In this document: positions 21,824 through 32,271 of the stretch, piece after piece | Numbering within the stretch: position 1 is the first letter of the stretch | Layout: each line of letters begins with the position of its first letter | Assembly: GCF_023715645.1 (NCBI RefSeq) | Contig: NZ_JAMBOP010000011.1 | Coordinates: forward strand, 1-64,000 | Direction: 5' to 3' | Source of the DNA: Bacillus cytotoxicus | GTDB taxonomy: Bacteria > Bacillota > Bacilli > Bacillales > Bacillaceae_G | Length of the DNA stretch: 64,000 nucleotides | The notes under the pieces: generated by a model | The model's input: the letters and a program-made list of their open reading frames with translations, nothing else | Database searches by the model: none | Told to the model about the DNA's origin: nothing | Made by a program: the position numbers and the translations under genes

Positions 21824-22924
21824 ATGGGATTAACGGCTGGTATCGTTGGATTACCGAACGTAGGTAAGTCAACATTATTTAATGCAATTACACAAGCAGG
21901 TGCAGAATCTGCGAACTACCCATTCTGTACAATAGATCCAAACGTTGGAATCGTAGAAGTTCCAGATCATCGTTTAAATAAATTAACTGAGCTTGTAGAA
22001 CCGAAGAAAACTGTACCAACTGTCTTTGAATTTACAGATATCGCAGGTATTGTAAAAGGTGCGAGTAAAGGGGAAGGATTAGGAAATAAATTCTTATCTC
22101 ATATTCGTCAAGTAGATGCAATTTGCCAAGTGGTTCGTTGTTTTGAAGATGAAAATATTACGCACGTAGCAGGAAAAGTAGATCCAATTGCAGATATTGA
22201 AACAATCAACTTAGAGCTTATTTTAGCGGATTTAGAATCTGTTGATAAGCGTCTTGAACGTGTTACAAAATTAGCGAAACAAAAAGATAAAGATGCTGTA
22301 TTTGAACAAGAAATTTTAGTTCGCTTAAAAGAAGCATTTGAAGAAGGGCAGCCAGCTCGTGCAGTTGAATTTACTGAAGAGCAAATGAAGGTAGTAAAGG
22401 GTCTTCACTTATTAACAATAAAAGAAATGCTGTATGTAGCAAACGTTTCTGAAGATGATATAATCGACCCGTCTGGAAATGAATACGTACAAATTGTAAA
22501 AGAGTTTGCTGCAAAAGAAAATTCACAAGTAATTGTAGTTTGTGCGAAAATTGAATCAGAAATTTCTGAGTTAGAAGAGGAAGAGAAAAAAGTCTTCCTT
22601 GAAGAGCTAGGGATTGAAGAATCTGGCCTTGATCAACTCATTCGTGCAGCATATGATTTATTAGGATTGGCTACTTATTTTACAGCTGGTGTACAAGAAG
22701 TTCGTGCTTGGACATTTAAAACAGGAATGAAAGCACCACAATGTGCCGGAATCATTCATACGGATTTTGAACGTGGATTTATTCGTGCAGAAACGGTATC
22801 TTATGATGATTTAGTAGGAAATGGCTCTATGACAGCCGCTAAAGAAGCTGGAAAAGTACGCTTAGAAGGAAAAGAATATATTATGAAAGACGGAGATGTT
22901 GTACACTTCCGCTTTAATGTATAA
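21824..22924 (+). CDS. ychF: Ribosome-binding ATPase YchF (OBG family)
   Basis: A P-loop ATPase of the OBG family that binds ribosomes and is linked to stress and redox responses. The 366-residue protein begins MGLTAGIVGLPNVGKSTLFN; the ATG at 21824 follows GGAGTGA. FTDIAGIVKGASKGEGLGNKFL is the G2/G3 region, with a coiled-coil insert around 130-190 and a C-terminal TGS domain (MKDGDVVHFRFNV). Length is typical. Confidence 0.97.
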   Translation: MGLTAGIVGLPNVGKSTLFNAITQAGAESANYPFCTIDPNVGIVEVPDHRLNKLTELVEPKKTVPTVFEFTDIAGIVKGASKGEGLGNKFLSHIRQVDAICQVVRCFEDENITHVAGKVDPIADIETINLELILADLESVDKRLERVTKLAKQKDKDAVFEQEILVRLKEAFEEGQPARAVEFTEEQMKVVKGLHLLTIKEMLYVANVSEDDIIDPSGNEYVQIVKEFAAKENSQVIVVCAKIESEISELEEEEKKVFLEELGIEESGLDQLIRAAYDLLGLATYFTAGVQEVRAWTFKTGMKAPQCAGIIHTDFERGFIRAETVSYDDLVGNGSMTAAKEAGKVRLEGKEYIMKDGDVVHFRFNV

Positions 22925-22956
22925 TAATTTATTTCCTAGGAAAAAATAAATTATTT

Positions 22957-22991
22957 AACTTGGCAAATTCATTGGATTTGCCAAGTTTTTT
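22957..22991 (+). terminator. ychF terminator
   Basis: A 12-bp perfect stem AACTTGGCAAAT / ATTTGCCAAGTT followed by six T. A separate 12-bp AT inverted repeat lies just upstream (22925-22951). Confidence 0.9.
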
Positions 22992-23004
22992 ATGTTTTCG
23001 TGAG

Positions 23005-23033
23005 TTGCTTCCTCTAACTTACTATGATATAAT
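23005..23033 (+). promoter_or_regulatory. rpsF operon promoter
   Basis: TTGCTT (23005-23010), 17 bases, TATAAT (23028-23033). Confidence 0.75.
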
Positions 23034-23065
23034 CTAAACTCGTGAGTAATTACTTATAAATTAAT

Positions 23066-23107
23066 TGCTCCTTGCCCATTGTGGGCCGTTTAGACCAAAA
23101 GGAGGTG
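23066..23107 (+). ncRNA. S6:S18 ribosomal leader (autoregulatory RNA)
   Basis: In the rpsF leader CTCCTT (23068-23073) can pair with AAGGAG (23099-23104), which is the rpsF ribosome site. An inner hairpin GCCCA / TGGGC is followed by unpaired CCG. A bulged CCG over a hairpin with sequestered Shine-Dalgarno is the known S6:S18 leader design, in which the S6-S18 complex represses its own operon. Confidence 0.7.
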
Positions 23108-23115
23108 AAAGTGTA

Positions 23116-23403
23116 ATGAAAAAGTACGAAATCATGTACATCATTCGTCCAAACATGGAAGAAGAAGCTCAAAAAGCTTTAGTTGAACGTTTTGCAGGCG
23201 TTTTAACTGAAAATGGTGCAGAAATCATTAACACAAAAGATTGGGGTAAGCGTCGTTTAGCTTACGAAATCAACGACTTACGTGACGGTTTCTACATGAT
23301 CTTAAACGTAAATTCTAATACAGAAGCTGTTAAAGAATTCGATCGTTTAGCTAAGATCAGCGAAGATATCATTCGTCACATCGTTGTTAAAGACGAAGAA
23401 TAA
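23116..23403 (+). CDS. rpsF: 30S ribosomal protein S6
   Basis: A 95-residue platform protein of the small subunit that pairs with S18. It starts [12 protein letters not shown]; the ATG at 23116 lies eight bases after GGAGGTG, and an upstream in-frame codon falls in the leader [20 protein letters not shown] is the family signature. First gene of the rpsF-ssb-rpsR operon. Confidence 0.97.
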   Translation: MKKYEIMYIIRPNMEEEAQKALVERFAGVLTENGAEIINTKDWGKRRLAYEINDLRDGFYMILNVNSNTEAVKEFDRLAKISEDIIRHIVVKDEE

Positions 23404-23433
23404 TCATTAAGATATATAGGGAGAGTGGTTCGA

Positions 23434-23943
23434 TTGATGAATCGTGTTATACTCGTTGGTCGTTTGACTAAGGACCCTGACTTACGTTACACGCCCAATG
23501 GTGTCGCAGTAGCTACTTTCACGTTAGCTGTGAATCGCGCATTTACGAATCAGCAAGGTGAGCGTGAAGCTGACTTTATTAACTGTGTAATATGGCGTAA
23601 ACAAGCAGAGAACGTAGCAAACTTCTTGAAAAAAGGTAGCTTAGCAGGCGTAGATGGACGTCTTCAAACTCGTAATTACGATGGACAAGATGGTAAGCGT
23701 GTATATGTAACAGAAGTTCTAGCGGAGAACGTACAATTTTTAGAACCGCGTAATAGCGGTGGTGAGCAACGCGGTTCATTCAATCAGCAACCATCGGGAG
23801 CAGGTTTCGGAAACCAAGGCTCTCAAAATCCGTTCGGTCAATCTAGTAACAATGGCAATAATGCTGGGTTTACTAAAAATGACGATCCATTTGCAAATGT
23901 AGGTCAACCAATTGATATTTCAGATGATGACTTACCTTTCTAA
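23434..23943 (+). CDS. ssb: Single-stranded DNA-binding protein
   Basis: Protects single-stranded DNA at forks and recruits partners through its tip. The OB fold is residues 2-105 ([21 protein letters not shown] ... [18 protein letters not shown], each block within the fold). A Gly/Gln/Asn-rich linker follows, ending in the acidic tip DISDDDLPF. The TTG at 23434 is preferred as start (MMNRV, parallel to MLNRV in B. subtilis). The ATG at 23437 is the alternative. Confidence 0.97.
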   Translation: MMNRVILVGRLTKDPDLRYTPNGVAVATFTLAVNRAFTNQQGEREADFINCVIWRKQAENVANFLKKGSLAGVDGRLQTRNYDGQDGKRVYVTEVLAENVQFLEPRNSGGEQRGSFNQQPSGAGFGNQGSQNPFGQSSNNGNNAGFTKNDDPFANVGQPIDISDDDLPF

Positions 23944-23987
23944 TGGTATAGACCGGATATTTTAACATGAAATGGAGGGAAATGGAC

Positions 23988-24224
23988 ATGGCAGGAGGAC
24001 GCAAAGGTGGACGTGCGAAACGTCGTAAAGTGTGTTTCTTTACATCTAACGGCATCGCTCGCATCGACTATAAAGATGTTGATTTACTAAAACGCTTTGT
24101 TTCTGAGCGTGGTAAAATTTTACCACGTCGTGTAACAGGTACTAGCGCAAAATACCAACGCAAATTAACAGTTGCAATTAAACGTGCTCGTCAAATGGCA
24201 CTTTTACCATATGTTGGCGAATAA
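23988..24224 (+). CDS. rpsR: 30S ribosomal protein S18
   Basis: A 78-residue basic protein, [18 protein letters not shown] with the signature [20 protein letters not shown] and [14 protein letters not shown]. The ATG at 23988 lies eight bases after GGAGGG. An earlier ATG is out of place relative to the ribosome site. Together with S6 it is expected to feed back on the leader RNA of the operon. Confidence 0.97.
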   Translation: MAGGRKGGRAKRRKVCFFTSNGIARIDYKDVDLLKRFVSERGKILPRRVTGTSAKYQRKLTVAIKRARQMALLPYVGE

Positions 24225-24233
24225 TAACGCATG

Positions 24234-24268
24234 AAATGCACAGTAGAGTATTACTCTACTGTGCATTT
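24234..24268 (+). terminator. rpsF-ssb-rpsR terminator
   Basis: A 16-bp perfect stem (24234-24249 with 24253-24268) with a three-base loop. The T tract is short (TTTT). Confidence 0.85.
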
Positions 24269-24296
24269 TGCTATTCTCTTCTTTTTGTTAATTATG

Positions 24297-24314
24297 AAAG
24301 AAGTTTCACTTTAT
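24297..24314 (-). repeat. Solo end module of repeat family A
   Basis: GAAAGAAGTTTCACTTTATA, the same end seen at 17710, 25537 and 39682, lies immediately upstream of the yybS ribosome site with no other part of the repeat. Confidence 0.5.
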
Positions 24315-24332
24315 AGAAAGAGGGTGTGGAGA

Positions 24333-25271
24333 ATGAAGCGCACACGACTCATTACAGAAGGAGCGGTATTACTTGCTTTATACGCGGTCTTGCTTTTGAC
24401 TGCTCTGTATATGCCTATTTTAGGAGCGATATGTACATTTGCATTGCCATTGCCATTCCTTATTTTTTCGATCAGATACCAGTTAAGTAGTGCTTGTATG
24501 TTATTAGGAGCAGCGATTCTTGTAACACTTATCGTTAGCTCCCCTCTTAGTATTGTGAATACACTTATGTTCGGAATAACAGGTATTATATTAGGACATA
24601 TGTATAAAGAGGAAAAAAGTATTATTGAAATTTTATTGGTAGGAACACTTGTATATCTTGTAAGTTTTGTATTGTTGTATGTTGTCAGCGTGAAGTTTTT
24701 CAACATAGATTTTATTAAACAGATGGAAGATATGTTTAAACAATCGCTGGAACAAAGCGAGAAATTTATGAAAATGGCAGGCGCACCTGTAAATGAAGAG
24801 CAATTAGCCCAATTTAAAAAAGCGGGGAACATGCTTCGTTTGCTTGCACCAGCTTTACTTGCTATGGGGTCATTTTTTTATGCTTGGGTTACGACTTTAA
24901 TTGCTAATCGTGTTTTAAAACGATTAAAGTACACGGCGGCATCTTGGCCGAAATTTCGTGATATGCAAATTCCTAAAAGTATCGTTTGGTTGTATGTCGT
25001 TGTTGTTTTATTCTCTTCTTTTACTAAAATAGAAGCAGGATCATATTTAGAAATGGCACTTCTAAATCTATCGGCAATTTTTTCTTTATTATTGTTGTTT
25101 CAAGGGTTTTCGTTCCTTGCTTTTTTTACAAATGCAAACGGATATACTAAAGCTATTCCAATCTTAACTTTCGTTGTAGGGCTGTTTGTTCGAGAGTTGT
25201 TTCCTCTTATGACAATCTTAGGTATAATTGATTTAGGCTTTTCGTTACGATTGAAAATAAAGGTGAAATAA
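24333..25271 (+). CDS. yybS: YybS family membrane protein (DUF2232)
   Basis: A 312-residue integral membrane protein with about eight hydrophobic segments and a hydrophilic helix near residues 130-165 (KQMEDMFKQSLEQSEKFMKM). Family members lie between rpsR and gdpP in Bacilli, as here. Function unknown; the fold resembles small-molecule transporter subunits, but that is inference. The ATG at 24333 is chosen because the upstream extension crosses the rpsR terminator. Confidence 0.9.
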   Translation: MKRTRLITEGAVLLALYAVLLLTALYMPILGAICTFALPLPFLIFSIRYQLSSACMLLGAAILVTLIVSSPLSIVNTLMFGITGIILGHMYKEEKSIIEILLVGTLVYLVSFVLLYVVSVKFFNIDFIKQMEDMFKQSLEQSEKFMKMAGAPVNEEQLAQFKKAGNMLRLLAPALLAMGSFFYAWVTTLIANRVLKRLKYTAASWPKFRDMQIPKSIVWLYVVVVLFSSFTKIEAGSYLEMALLNLSAIFSLLLLFQGFSFLAFFTNANGYTKAIPILTFVVGLFVRELFPLMTILGIIDLGFSLRLKIKVK

Positions 25272-25429
25272 GTATTTGAAATATAAGCTTTTTTGTAACG
25301 AAGCATAGAAATTGAAGCTTTTATCCTACGTTTAATGGAACGATTAGACTCTGTAAGCGGGGAATAAGTGTAGTTGACTCGATTATATATTGGTAGAGGA
25401 TAAAGACATAATGAATAGGTTTACTTTAT

Positions 25430-25554
25430 TCTAATACGAATAGGCAGTAGGACGCCTCCTTCAGGGGGGAGGATAAACTGTCGATTGGTTCAACTAATCA
25501 TCAGTGGGTAGGCAGAAAAGTTCCCTGATGGAAGTTTCACTTTATAGGAGTTGT
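25430..25554 (-). repeat. Repeat family A, copy 5
   Basis: In reverse orientation: TAGGCAGTAGGACGCCTCC, a reduced hairpin 2, ATAAACTG, CGATTGGTTCAACTAAT, hairpin 1 (CATCAGTGG ... CCCTGATG) and GGAAGTTTCACTTTATA. It ends seven bases before the GGAG of gdpP, so the element supplies the 5' leader of that gene. The rest of the yybS-gdpP gap shows nothing else. Confidence 0.7.
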
Positions 25555-25558
25555 ATAT

Positions 25559-27532
25559 ATGCCTGAATTTTATAAGAAACAGCGGTTTCTGTATCCTGTT
25601 TATGTATTGGCGTTTTTAGCGTTTTTGCTCATTACGATTCTCGTTTATTTTCATTGGATGACGGGGATGATCTCCTTTGTTGTTTTTTGTATTGTCTTCT
25701 TTTTCGTTATTAAATTTGAACTTGCATTTCAAAGAAGTGTTGAAAAGCATACGAATGATATGATTACAAGGGTAAAAAAGGTAAGTAATGAGGCTTTCAA
25801 TCAAATGCCGATTGGAATTTTATTATATAATAAGGATTATGGAATCGACTGGGCAAATCCATATCTATCTTCTTGTTTAGGACAACATTCGCTAGCTGGA
25901 TGGCACTTGTATGATTTGTCAGAAGCCTTGCTTTTATTTACAAAAGGGGAAACAGCTAATGATATTGTGTCTTTAAACAATCGAAAATTTCGTGTATTTG
26001 CGAGGAAAGAAGAGAAGTTAATTTATTTCTTTGATGTGACAGAGCAAACAGAAATTGAGAAAATGTATGAAGACCAAAGAACGGTACTTGCTGTTATCTA
26101 TTTGGATAACTATGATGAAGTAACACAAGGATTAGATGATCAATTGCGGACAAATATTACAAGTCATGTTACATCTTTACTAAATGAATGGGCTGTGAAG
26201 CACGGGGCGTATTTGAAACGTGCTTCATCTGAACGATACTTCGTTGTGTTAAATGAAAGTATTTTAACGCAAATGGAGAAAGGGAAATTTGATATTTTGG
26301 ATCAAGTGCGTGAAGAAACGTCTAAACGAAATATTCCTCTTACTCTTAGTATTGGTGTTGGTTCTGGTGATTTGTCACTAGTAGAGCTTGGATCTATGGC
26401 GCAATCTGGCCTCGATTTAGCACTTGGCCGAGGTGGAGATCAAGTGGCCATTAAACAAGCGACAGGGAAAGTGAAATTTTATGGTGGGAAAACGAATCCG
26501 GTAGAGAAGCGTACTCGTGTACGCGCACGTGTTATTTCTCATGCTTTAAAGGATCTTGTGTTAGAAAGTAGCAATATCATTATTATGGGGCATCGGGCAC
26601 CGGATATGGACGCAATCGGAGCTGCAATTGGGATTTTAAAGGTAGCCCAGCTGAATGAGCGAGAAGGATATATCGTATTAGATGAAAATGATTCTGATAA
26701 AGGAATTAAGCGTTTAATGGACGAAGTTAAGCAGCATGAGGAATTATGGTCGCGCTTTATTACACCACAACAGGCTCTTGAATTTGCGAATGATGATTCG
26801 CTTCTTGTAGTAGTAGATACACATAAACCATCTATGGTTATGGAAAAAAAGTTGCTTGATAAGATTGAAAATGTTGTGGTAATTGATCACCATCGCCGCG
26901 GTGAGGACTTCATTGAAGATCCGTTGCTTGTTTATATGGAGCCGTATGCGTCATCTACAGCAGAACTTGTAACAGAGCTGTTGGAATATCAACCTAAGCG
27001 TTTGAAAATGAACATGTTAGAAGCAACAGCTTTATTGGCTGGTATTATAGTGGATACGAAGAGTTTTACATTCCGCACCGGAGCACGTACGTTTGATGCA
27101 GCTTCATATCTTCGTTCTCATGGAGCAGATACTATATTAGTACAAAAGTTATTAAAAGAAGATATGGACCATTATTTACAGATTGCAAAAACAATTCGAA
27201 ATGCGTACATTTATAAAAATGGGATTGCAATTGCAAAGGTAGATGGTGAAGGATTTTATGATCAAGTATTAATTGCCCAATCAGCTGATACATTACTAAC
27301 GATGACGGGAGTGATTGCTTCTTTCGTAATTGCACAGCGCAGTGAGAGTGTGATTGGGATTAGTGGACGTTCTTTAGGGGAAGTAAATGTACAGCTTATT
27401 ATGGAAAATTTAGGCGGGGGCGGTCATTTAACAAATGCTGCAACGCAAATACAAGACATAGCAATTGATGAAGCAGAAGAAAACTTACAATCTGTTATAA
27501 ATGAGTATTTAGAGGGAGGAACACAATCATGA
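25559..27532 (+). CDS. gdpP: Cyclic-di-AMP phosphodiesterase GdpP
   Basis: Hydrolyses the essential second messenger c-di-AMP, tuning potassium and wall homeostasis and beta-lactam tolerance. The 657 residues comprise two N-terminal membrane helices (15-55), a PAS domain (about 85-170), a degenerate GGDEF domain (about 175-300) and DHH/DHHA1 domains. Catalytic signatures are [31 protein letters not shown] and [12 protein letters not shown]. It overlaps rplI by four bases. Its leader is a family A repeat. Confidence 0.96.
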   Translation: MPEFYKKQRFLYPVYVLAFLAFLLITILVYFHWMTGMISFVVFCIVFFFVIKFELAFQRSVEKHTNDMITRVKKVSNEAFNQMPIGILLYNKDYGIDWANPYLSSCLGQHSLAGWHLYDLSEALLLFTKGETANDIVSLNNRKFRVFARKEEKLIYFFDVTEQTEIEKMYEDQRTVLAVIYLDNYDEVTQGLDDQLRTNITSHVTSLLNEWAVKHGAYLKRASSERYFVVLNESILTQMEKGKFDILDQVREETSKRNIPLTLSIGVGSGDLSLVELGSMAQSGLDLALGRGGDQVAIKQATGKVKFYGGKTNPVEKRTRVRARVISHALKDLVLESSNIIIMGHRAPDMDAIGAAIGILKVAQLNEREGYIVLDENDSDKGIKRLMDEVKQHEELWSRFITPQQALEFANDDSLLVVVDTHKPSMVMEKKLLDKIENVVVIDHHRRGEDFIEDPLLVYMEPYASSTAELVTELLEYQPKRLKMNMLEATALLAGIIVDTKSFTFRTGARTFDAASYLRSHGADTILVQKLLKEDMDHYLQIAKTIRNAYIYKNGIAIAKVDGEGFYDQVLIAQSADTLLTMTGVIASFVIAQRSESVIGISGRSLGEVNVQLIMENLGGGGHLTNAATQIQDIAIDEAEENLQSVINEYLEGGTQS

Positions 27533-27975
27533 AAGTGATCTTTTTAAAAGACGTAAAAGGTAAAGGGAAAAAAGGGGAAGTAAAAAACGTACCAGACGGT
27601 TATGCGAATAACTTTTTAATAAAACAAGGACTTGCAATTGAAGCGACAAATGCAAATGTGAAAACATTAGATGCGAAAAAGCGTAAAGAAGAAAAAGATG
27701 CAGAATTAGAGCTTGAAAAATGCAAGGAATTAAAAGAAACGCTAGAAAAGTTAACAGTAGAACTAAAAGCAAAATCAGGTGAAGGTGGCCGTTTATTTGG
27801 TTCTATTACAAGTAAACAAATTGTAGATAGCTTACAAAAAGCTCATAATATTAAACTTGATAAACGTAAATTTGAAATGGACGATGCGATTCGTGCATTA
27901 GGATATACGAACGTTACTGTAAAATTACATCCGCAAGTAACAGCAACGGTAAAAGTGCATGTTACTGAACAATAA
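27529..27975 (+). CDS. rplI: 50S ribosomal protein L9
   Basis: A 148-residue protein with the N-terminal signature [20 protein letters not shown], a long linker helix and a C-terminal domain ending VKVHVTEQ. The start ATG overlaps the gdpP stop (ATGA), so it is translationally coupled. Confidence 0.97.
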   Translation: MKVIFLKDVKGKGKKGEVKNVPDGYANNFLIKQGLAIEATNANVKTLDAKKRKEEKDAELELEKCKELKETLEKLTVELKAKSGEGGRLFGSITSKQIVDSLQKAHNIKLDKRKFEMDDAIRALGYTNVTVKLHPQVTATVKVHVTEQ

Positions 27976-28002
27976 ATAAAAGATTGAAAAGGAGGATTGC
28001 GC

Positions 28003-29364
28003 ATGAGTGACGTATTTGCTGATCGTACCCCTCCGCATAATATTGAGGCTGAGCAAGCTGTATTAGGAGCTATTTTTCTCGATCAAGAAGCGTTAACATC
28101 AGCTTCGGAAATGCTAATGCCAGAAGACTTCTATAGAACGGCGCATCAAAAAATTTATCAAATGATGCTTGATCTTTCTGACAAAGGCGAGCCAATTGAT
28201 TTAGTTACCGCAACATCAGCGCTTGCTGATCAAAACTTATTAGAAGAAGTTGGCGGTGTTTCTTATTTAGCTGAACTAGCGGAAGCTGTACCGACGGCTG
28301 CTAACGTTGTATATTATGCACGTATTATTGCAGAAAAATCGATTTTGCGTCGGCTTATTCGGACAGCAACGCATATTGTGTCGGATGGTTATGAACGAGA
28401 AGATGATGTAGAAAGTCTATTAAATGAAGCTGAGAAAAAAATATTAGAAGTATCTCAGCGTACGAATACAAAAGGTTTTCAAAACATTAAAGATGTTCTT
28501 GTAGCAGCTTACGATAAAATTGAATTACTGCATAATCAAAAAGGTGAAATTACAGGAATTCCAACGGGTTTTACCGAGTTAGATCGTATGACAGCTGGTT
28601 TCCAACGCAATGATTTAATTATTGTAGCGGCGCGTCCATCTGTAGGGAAAACAGCATTTTCCTTAAATATTGCTCAAAACGTTGCGACCAAAACGGACGA
28701 AAACGTTGCGATTTTTAGTTTAGAGATGGGGTCTGATCAGCTTGTTATGCGTATGCTTTGTGCAGAAGGAAATATTGATGCACAGCGTCTTCGTACAGGG
28801 ACTTTAACTTCAGAAGACTGGGCGAAATTGACAATGGCAATGGGCAGTCTTTCGAATGCTGGTATTTTTATTGATGATACACCAGGTATTCGTGTTAGTG
28901 AAATTCGTGCAAAGTGCAGGCGTTTGAAACAAGAGCATGGTCTTGGAATGATTTTAATCGATTATTTACAGCTTATTCAAGGGAGCGGGAAATCTGGTGA
29001 AAACCGTCAGCAAGAAGTATCGGAGATTTCTCGTACACTAAAAGGATTGGCTCGTGAATTGGAGGTTCCAGTTATTGCTTTATCTCAGCTTTCTCGTGGT
29101 GTGGAATCTCGTCAAGATAAGCGTCCGATGATGTCGGATATTCGTGAATCAGGAAGTATTGAGCAAGATGCTGATATAGTGGCATTCTTATATCGTGAAG
29201 ATTACTATGACCGAGAAACGGAAAATAAAAATACAATTGAAATTATTATTGCTAAGCAGCGTAATGGTCCAGTTGGTTCAGTTGAACTGGCGTTTGTAAA
29301 GGAATTTAACAAATTCGTAAACTTAGAACGGCGTTTTGAGGATGGGCATGCACCGCCAGCATAG
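28003..29364 (+). CDS. dnaC: Replicative DNA helicase (DnaC in Bacillus naming)
   Basis: The hexameric 5'-3' helicase of the replication fork, orthologous to E. coli DnaB. The 453-residue protein starts MSDVFADR; the ATG at 28003 follows GGAGG by seven bases. The N-terminal DnaB domain includes PHNIEAEQAVLGAI, and the RecA-like domain has Walker A ARPSVGKTAFSLN and MILIDYLQLIQ. No intein is present. A terminator follows. Confidence 0.97.
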   Translation: MSDVFADRTPPHNIEAEQAVLGAIFLDQEALTSASEMLMPEDFYRTAHQKIYQMMLDLSDKGEPIDLVTATSALADQNLLEEVGGVSYLAELAEAVPTAANVVYYARIIAEKSILRRLIRTATHIVSDGYEREDDVESLLNEAEKKILEVSQRTNTKGFQNIKDVLVAAYDKIELLHNQKGEITGIPTGFTELDRMTAGFQRNDLIIVAARPSVGKTAFSLNIAQNVATKTDENVAIFSLEMGSDQLVMRMLCAEGNIDAQRLRTGTLTSEDWAKLTMAMGSLSNAGIFIDDTPGIRVSEIRAKCRRLKQEHGLGMILIDYLQLIQGSGKSGENRQQEVSEISRTLKGLARELEVPVIALSQLSRGVESRQDKRPMMSDIRESGSIEQDADIVAFLYREDYYDRETENKNTIEIIIAKQRNGPVGSVELAFVKEFNKFVNLERRFEDGHAPPA

Positions 29365-29378
29365 CGAGAGTATAAAAA

Positions 29379-29418
29379 AGAAGCACATTTCTTATAATAA
29401 AATGTGTTTCTTTTTTTG
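29379..29418 (+). terminator. dnaC terminator
   Basis: A 12-bp stem with one G-U pair (29379-29390 with 29400-29411) followed by seven T. Confidence 0.85.
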
Positions 29419-29458
29419 TTTGTGAAATAATGCTTTCATGAGTAAAGTGTAATTCTTA

Positions 29459-29492
29459 CGAACGAAAAAGATAAAAGTGAAAAAAATGTTCG
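29459..29492. promoter_or_regulatory. Candidate PurR operator (PurBox pair) for purA
   Basis: CGAAC (29459-29463) and its inverse GTTCG (29488-29492) are separated by 24 bases of A-rich sequence just upstream of the purA promoter. Bacillus PurR binds such inverted CGAA/TTCG arms at purA. Confidence 0.6.
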
Positions 29493-29501
29493 TTTTTTAA
29501 A

Positions 29502-29529
29502 TTGACTTCTCTTTTCATTTTGGTACAAT
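29502..29529 (+). promoter_or_regulatory. purA promoter
   Basis: TTGACT (29502-29507), 16 bases, TACAAT (29524-29529). Confidence 0.75.
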
Positions 29530-29573
29530 TATATTGTTTGAAAAGTTCGTTTGAAAATTTCGGAGGTGCTTAA

Positions 29574-30866
<1,293 letters not shown>

Positions 30867-30900
30867 TCTTGTTTTTTTCTTAAAAATACAGTATAGTAAA

Positions 30901-30930
30901 AAAGAACCCACGTTAATTGGGTTCTTTTTT
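30901..30930 (+). terminator. purA terminator
   Basis: Ten-bp stem AAAGAACCCA / TGGGTTCTTT followed by T. Confidence 0.9.
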
Positions 30931-30959
30931 CATGTTTTATAAAAAACATGAAAAAAGTA

Positions 30960-30989
30960 TTGCAAAAAGAAAGCATTTCATGATATTAT
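30960..30989 (+). promoter_or_regulatory. Promoter of the tRNA cluster
   Basis: TTGCAA (30960-30965), 18 bases, TATTAT (30984-30989), about 40 bases before the first tRNA. Confidence 0.65.
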
Positions 30990-31027
30990 AACTCTTGTCG
31001 TCACGAAAACATGACATTGGTGAACAT

Positions 31028-31103
31028 GAGCCATTAGCTCAGTTGGTAGAGCATCTGACTTTTAATCAGAGGGTCGAAGGTTCGAGTCCTTCATGGCTCA
31101 CCA
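31028..31103 (+). tRNA. tRNA-Lys (TTT anticodon)
   Basis: A 76-nt cloverleaf with acceptor GAGCCAT / ATGGCTC, anticodon loop CTTTTAA, GGTTCGAGTCC arm and encoded CCA. Confidence 0.98.
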
Positions 31104-31115
31104 TTTTATTTTCGT

Positions 31116-31187
31116 GGCCCGTTGGTCAAGTGGTTAAGACACCGCCCTTTCACGGCGGTAACACGGGTTCGAATCCCGTACGGGTCA
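31116..31187 (+). tRNA. tRNA-Glu (TTC anticodon)
   Basis: A 72-nt tRNA with acceptor GGCCCGT / ACGGGTC, anticodon stem CCGCC / GGCGG around CTTTCAC, and discriminator A. CCA is not encoded. Confidence 0.97.
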
Positions 31188-31208
31188 CTTTTTTTTATGT
31201 TTTGTTTT

Positions 31209-31284
31209 GGTCCCGTGGTGTAGTGGTTAACATGCCTGCCTGTCACGCAGGAGATCGCCGGTTCGACCCCGGTCGGGACCGCCA
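31209..31284 (+). tRNA. tRNA-Asp (GTC anticodon)
   Basis: A 76-nt tRNA with acceptor GGTCCCG / CGGGACC, anticodon stem CCTGC / GCAGG around CTGTCAC, discriminator G and encoded CCA. Confidence 0.97.
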
Positions 31285-31327
31285 CTTTTGTTTAATACCA
31301 CAATTAGTGGTTTTATATATATGTTTT

Positions 31328-31400
<73 letters not shown>

Positions 31401-31405
31401 CTTCC

Positions 31406-31440
31406 AGGATATTAAGTGGGCCCACTTAATATCCTTTTTA
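31406..31440 (+). terminator. tRNA cluster terminator
   Basis: Two 15-base arms (31406-31420, 31421-31435) form a perfect 30-bp palindrome with no spacer, followed by T. Confidence 0.85.
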
Positions 31441-31494
31441 TATTGTACAATTTTACAAATGAGATTAGTTCTTTTAAAATAGAAGGAAGGGAAG

Positions 31495-31522
31495 CCTCTA
31501 GCAGTTGAAGCTAGAGGTTTTT
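31495..31522 (+). terminator. Hairpin upstream of walR
   Basis: CCTCTAGC / GCTAGAGG stem, seven-base loop, then five T, 39 bases before walR. It is a second terminator after the tRNA unit or an attenuator of the wal operon. Confidence 0.7.
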
Positions 31523-31560
31523 CTGTAAAGAAGGCAATAAAAGTTTAGGAGGAAACTAAA

Positions 31561-32268
31561 ATGATGGGAAAGAAAATTTTAGTCGTTGATGACGAAAAAC
31601 CAATTGCAGATATTTTAAAGTTTAACTTAGAAAAAGAGGGTTTTGAAATTGTAATGGCTCATGATGGTGATGAGGCCATTGAAAAAACAAATGAAGAACA
31701 ACCAGATATGGTTTTATTAGATATTATGTTACCGGGAAAAGATGGTTTAGAAGTTTGTCGTGAAATACGAAAAAACTATGAAATGCCAATTATTATGCTA
31801 ACAGCAAAAGACTCTGAAATTGATAAAGTTCTCGGATTAGAACTAGGGGCAGATGACTATGTAACAAAGCCGTTTAGTACACGTGAGTTATTAGCACGCG
31901 TAAAAGCGAATTTACGTCGTCATCAACAAGGAGGAGCAGCTGAAAAAGATGAAAATGCAGAGATGGTTATTGGTCCGATTGTAATTAATCCCAATGCATA
32001 TAGTGTAACAAAGCGCGAAGAAAATATTGAGTTAACACATCGCGAATTTGAATTACTTCATTATTTAGCGAAGCATTTAGGACAAGTTATGACGCGTGAA
32101 CATTTACTACAAACCGTTTGGGGTTATGATTATTTTGGTGATGTGCGTACAGTAGACGTAACAGTTCGTCGTTTACGTGAGAAAATTGAAGATAATCCAA
32201 GTCATCCGACTTTAATTGTAACAAGACGTGGTGTGGGATATTACTTACGTGATCCAGAGCAGGAGTAA
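31561..32268 (+). CDS. walR: Essential response regulator WalR (YycF)
   Basis: An OmpR-family regulator of cell-wall hydrolases and wall turnover, phosphorylated by WalK. The 235 residues include the receiver domain ([12 protein letters not shown], phospho-Asp in [21 protein letters not shown]) and the winged-helix DNA-binding domain ([13 protein letters not shown] ... [16 protein letters not shown]). GGAGG lies eight bases before the first of two ATG codons. First gene of walRKHIJ-htrC. Confidence 0.98.
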   Translation: MMGKKILVVDDEKPIADILKFNLEKEGFEIVMAHDGDEAIEKTNEEQPDMVLLDIMLPGKDGLEVCREIRKNYEMPIIMLTAKDSEIDKVLGLELGADDYVTKPFSTRELLARVKANLRRHQQGGAAEKDENAEMVIGPIVINPNAYSVTKREENIELTHREFELLHYLAKHLGQVMTREHLLQTVWGYDYFGDVRTVDVTVRRLREKIEDNPSHPTLIVTRRGVGYYLRDPEQE

Positions 32269-32271
32269 TAT

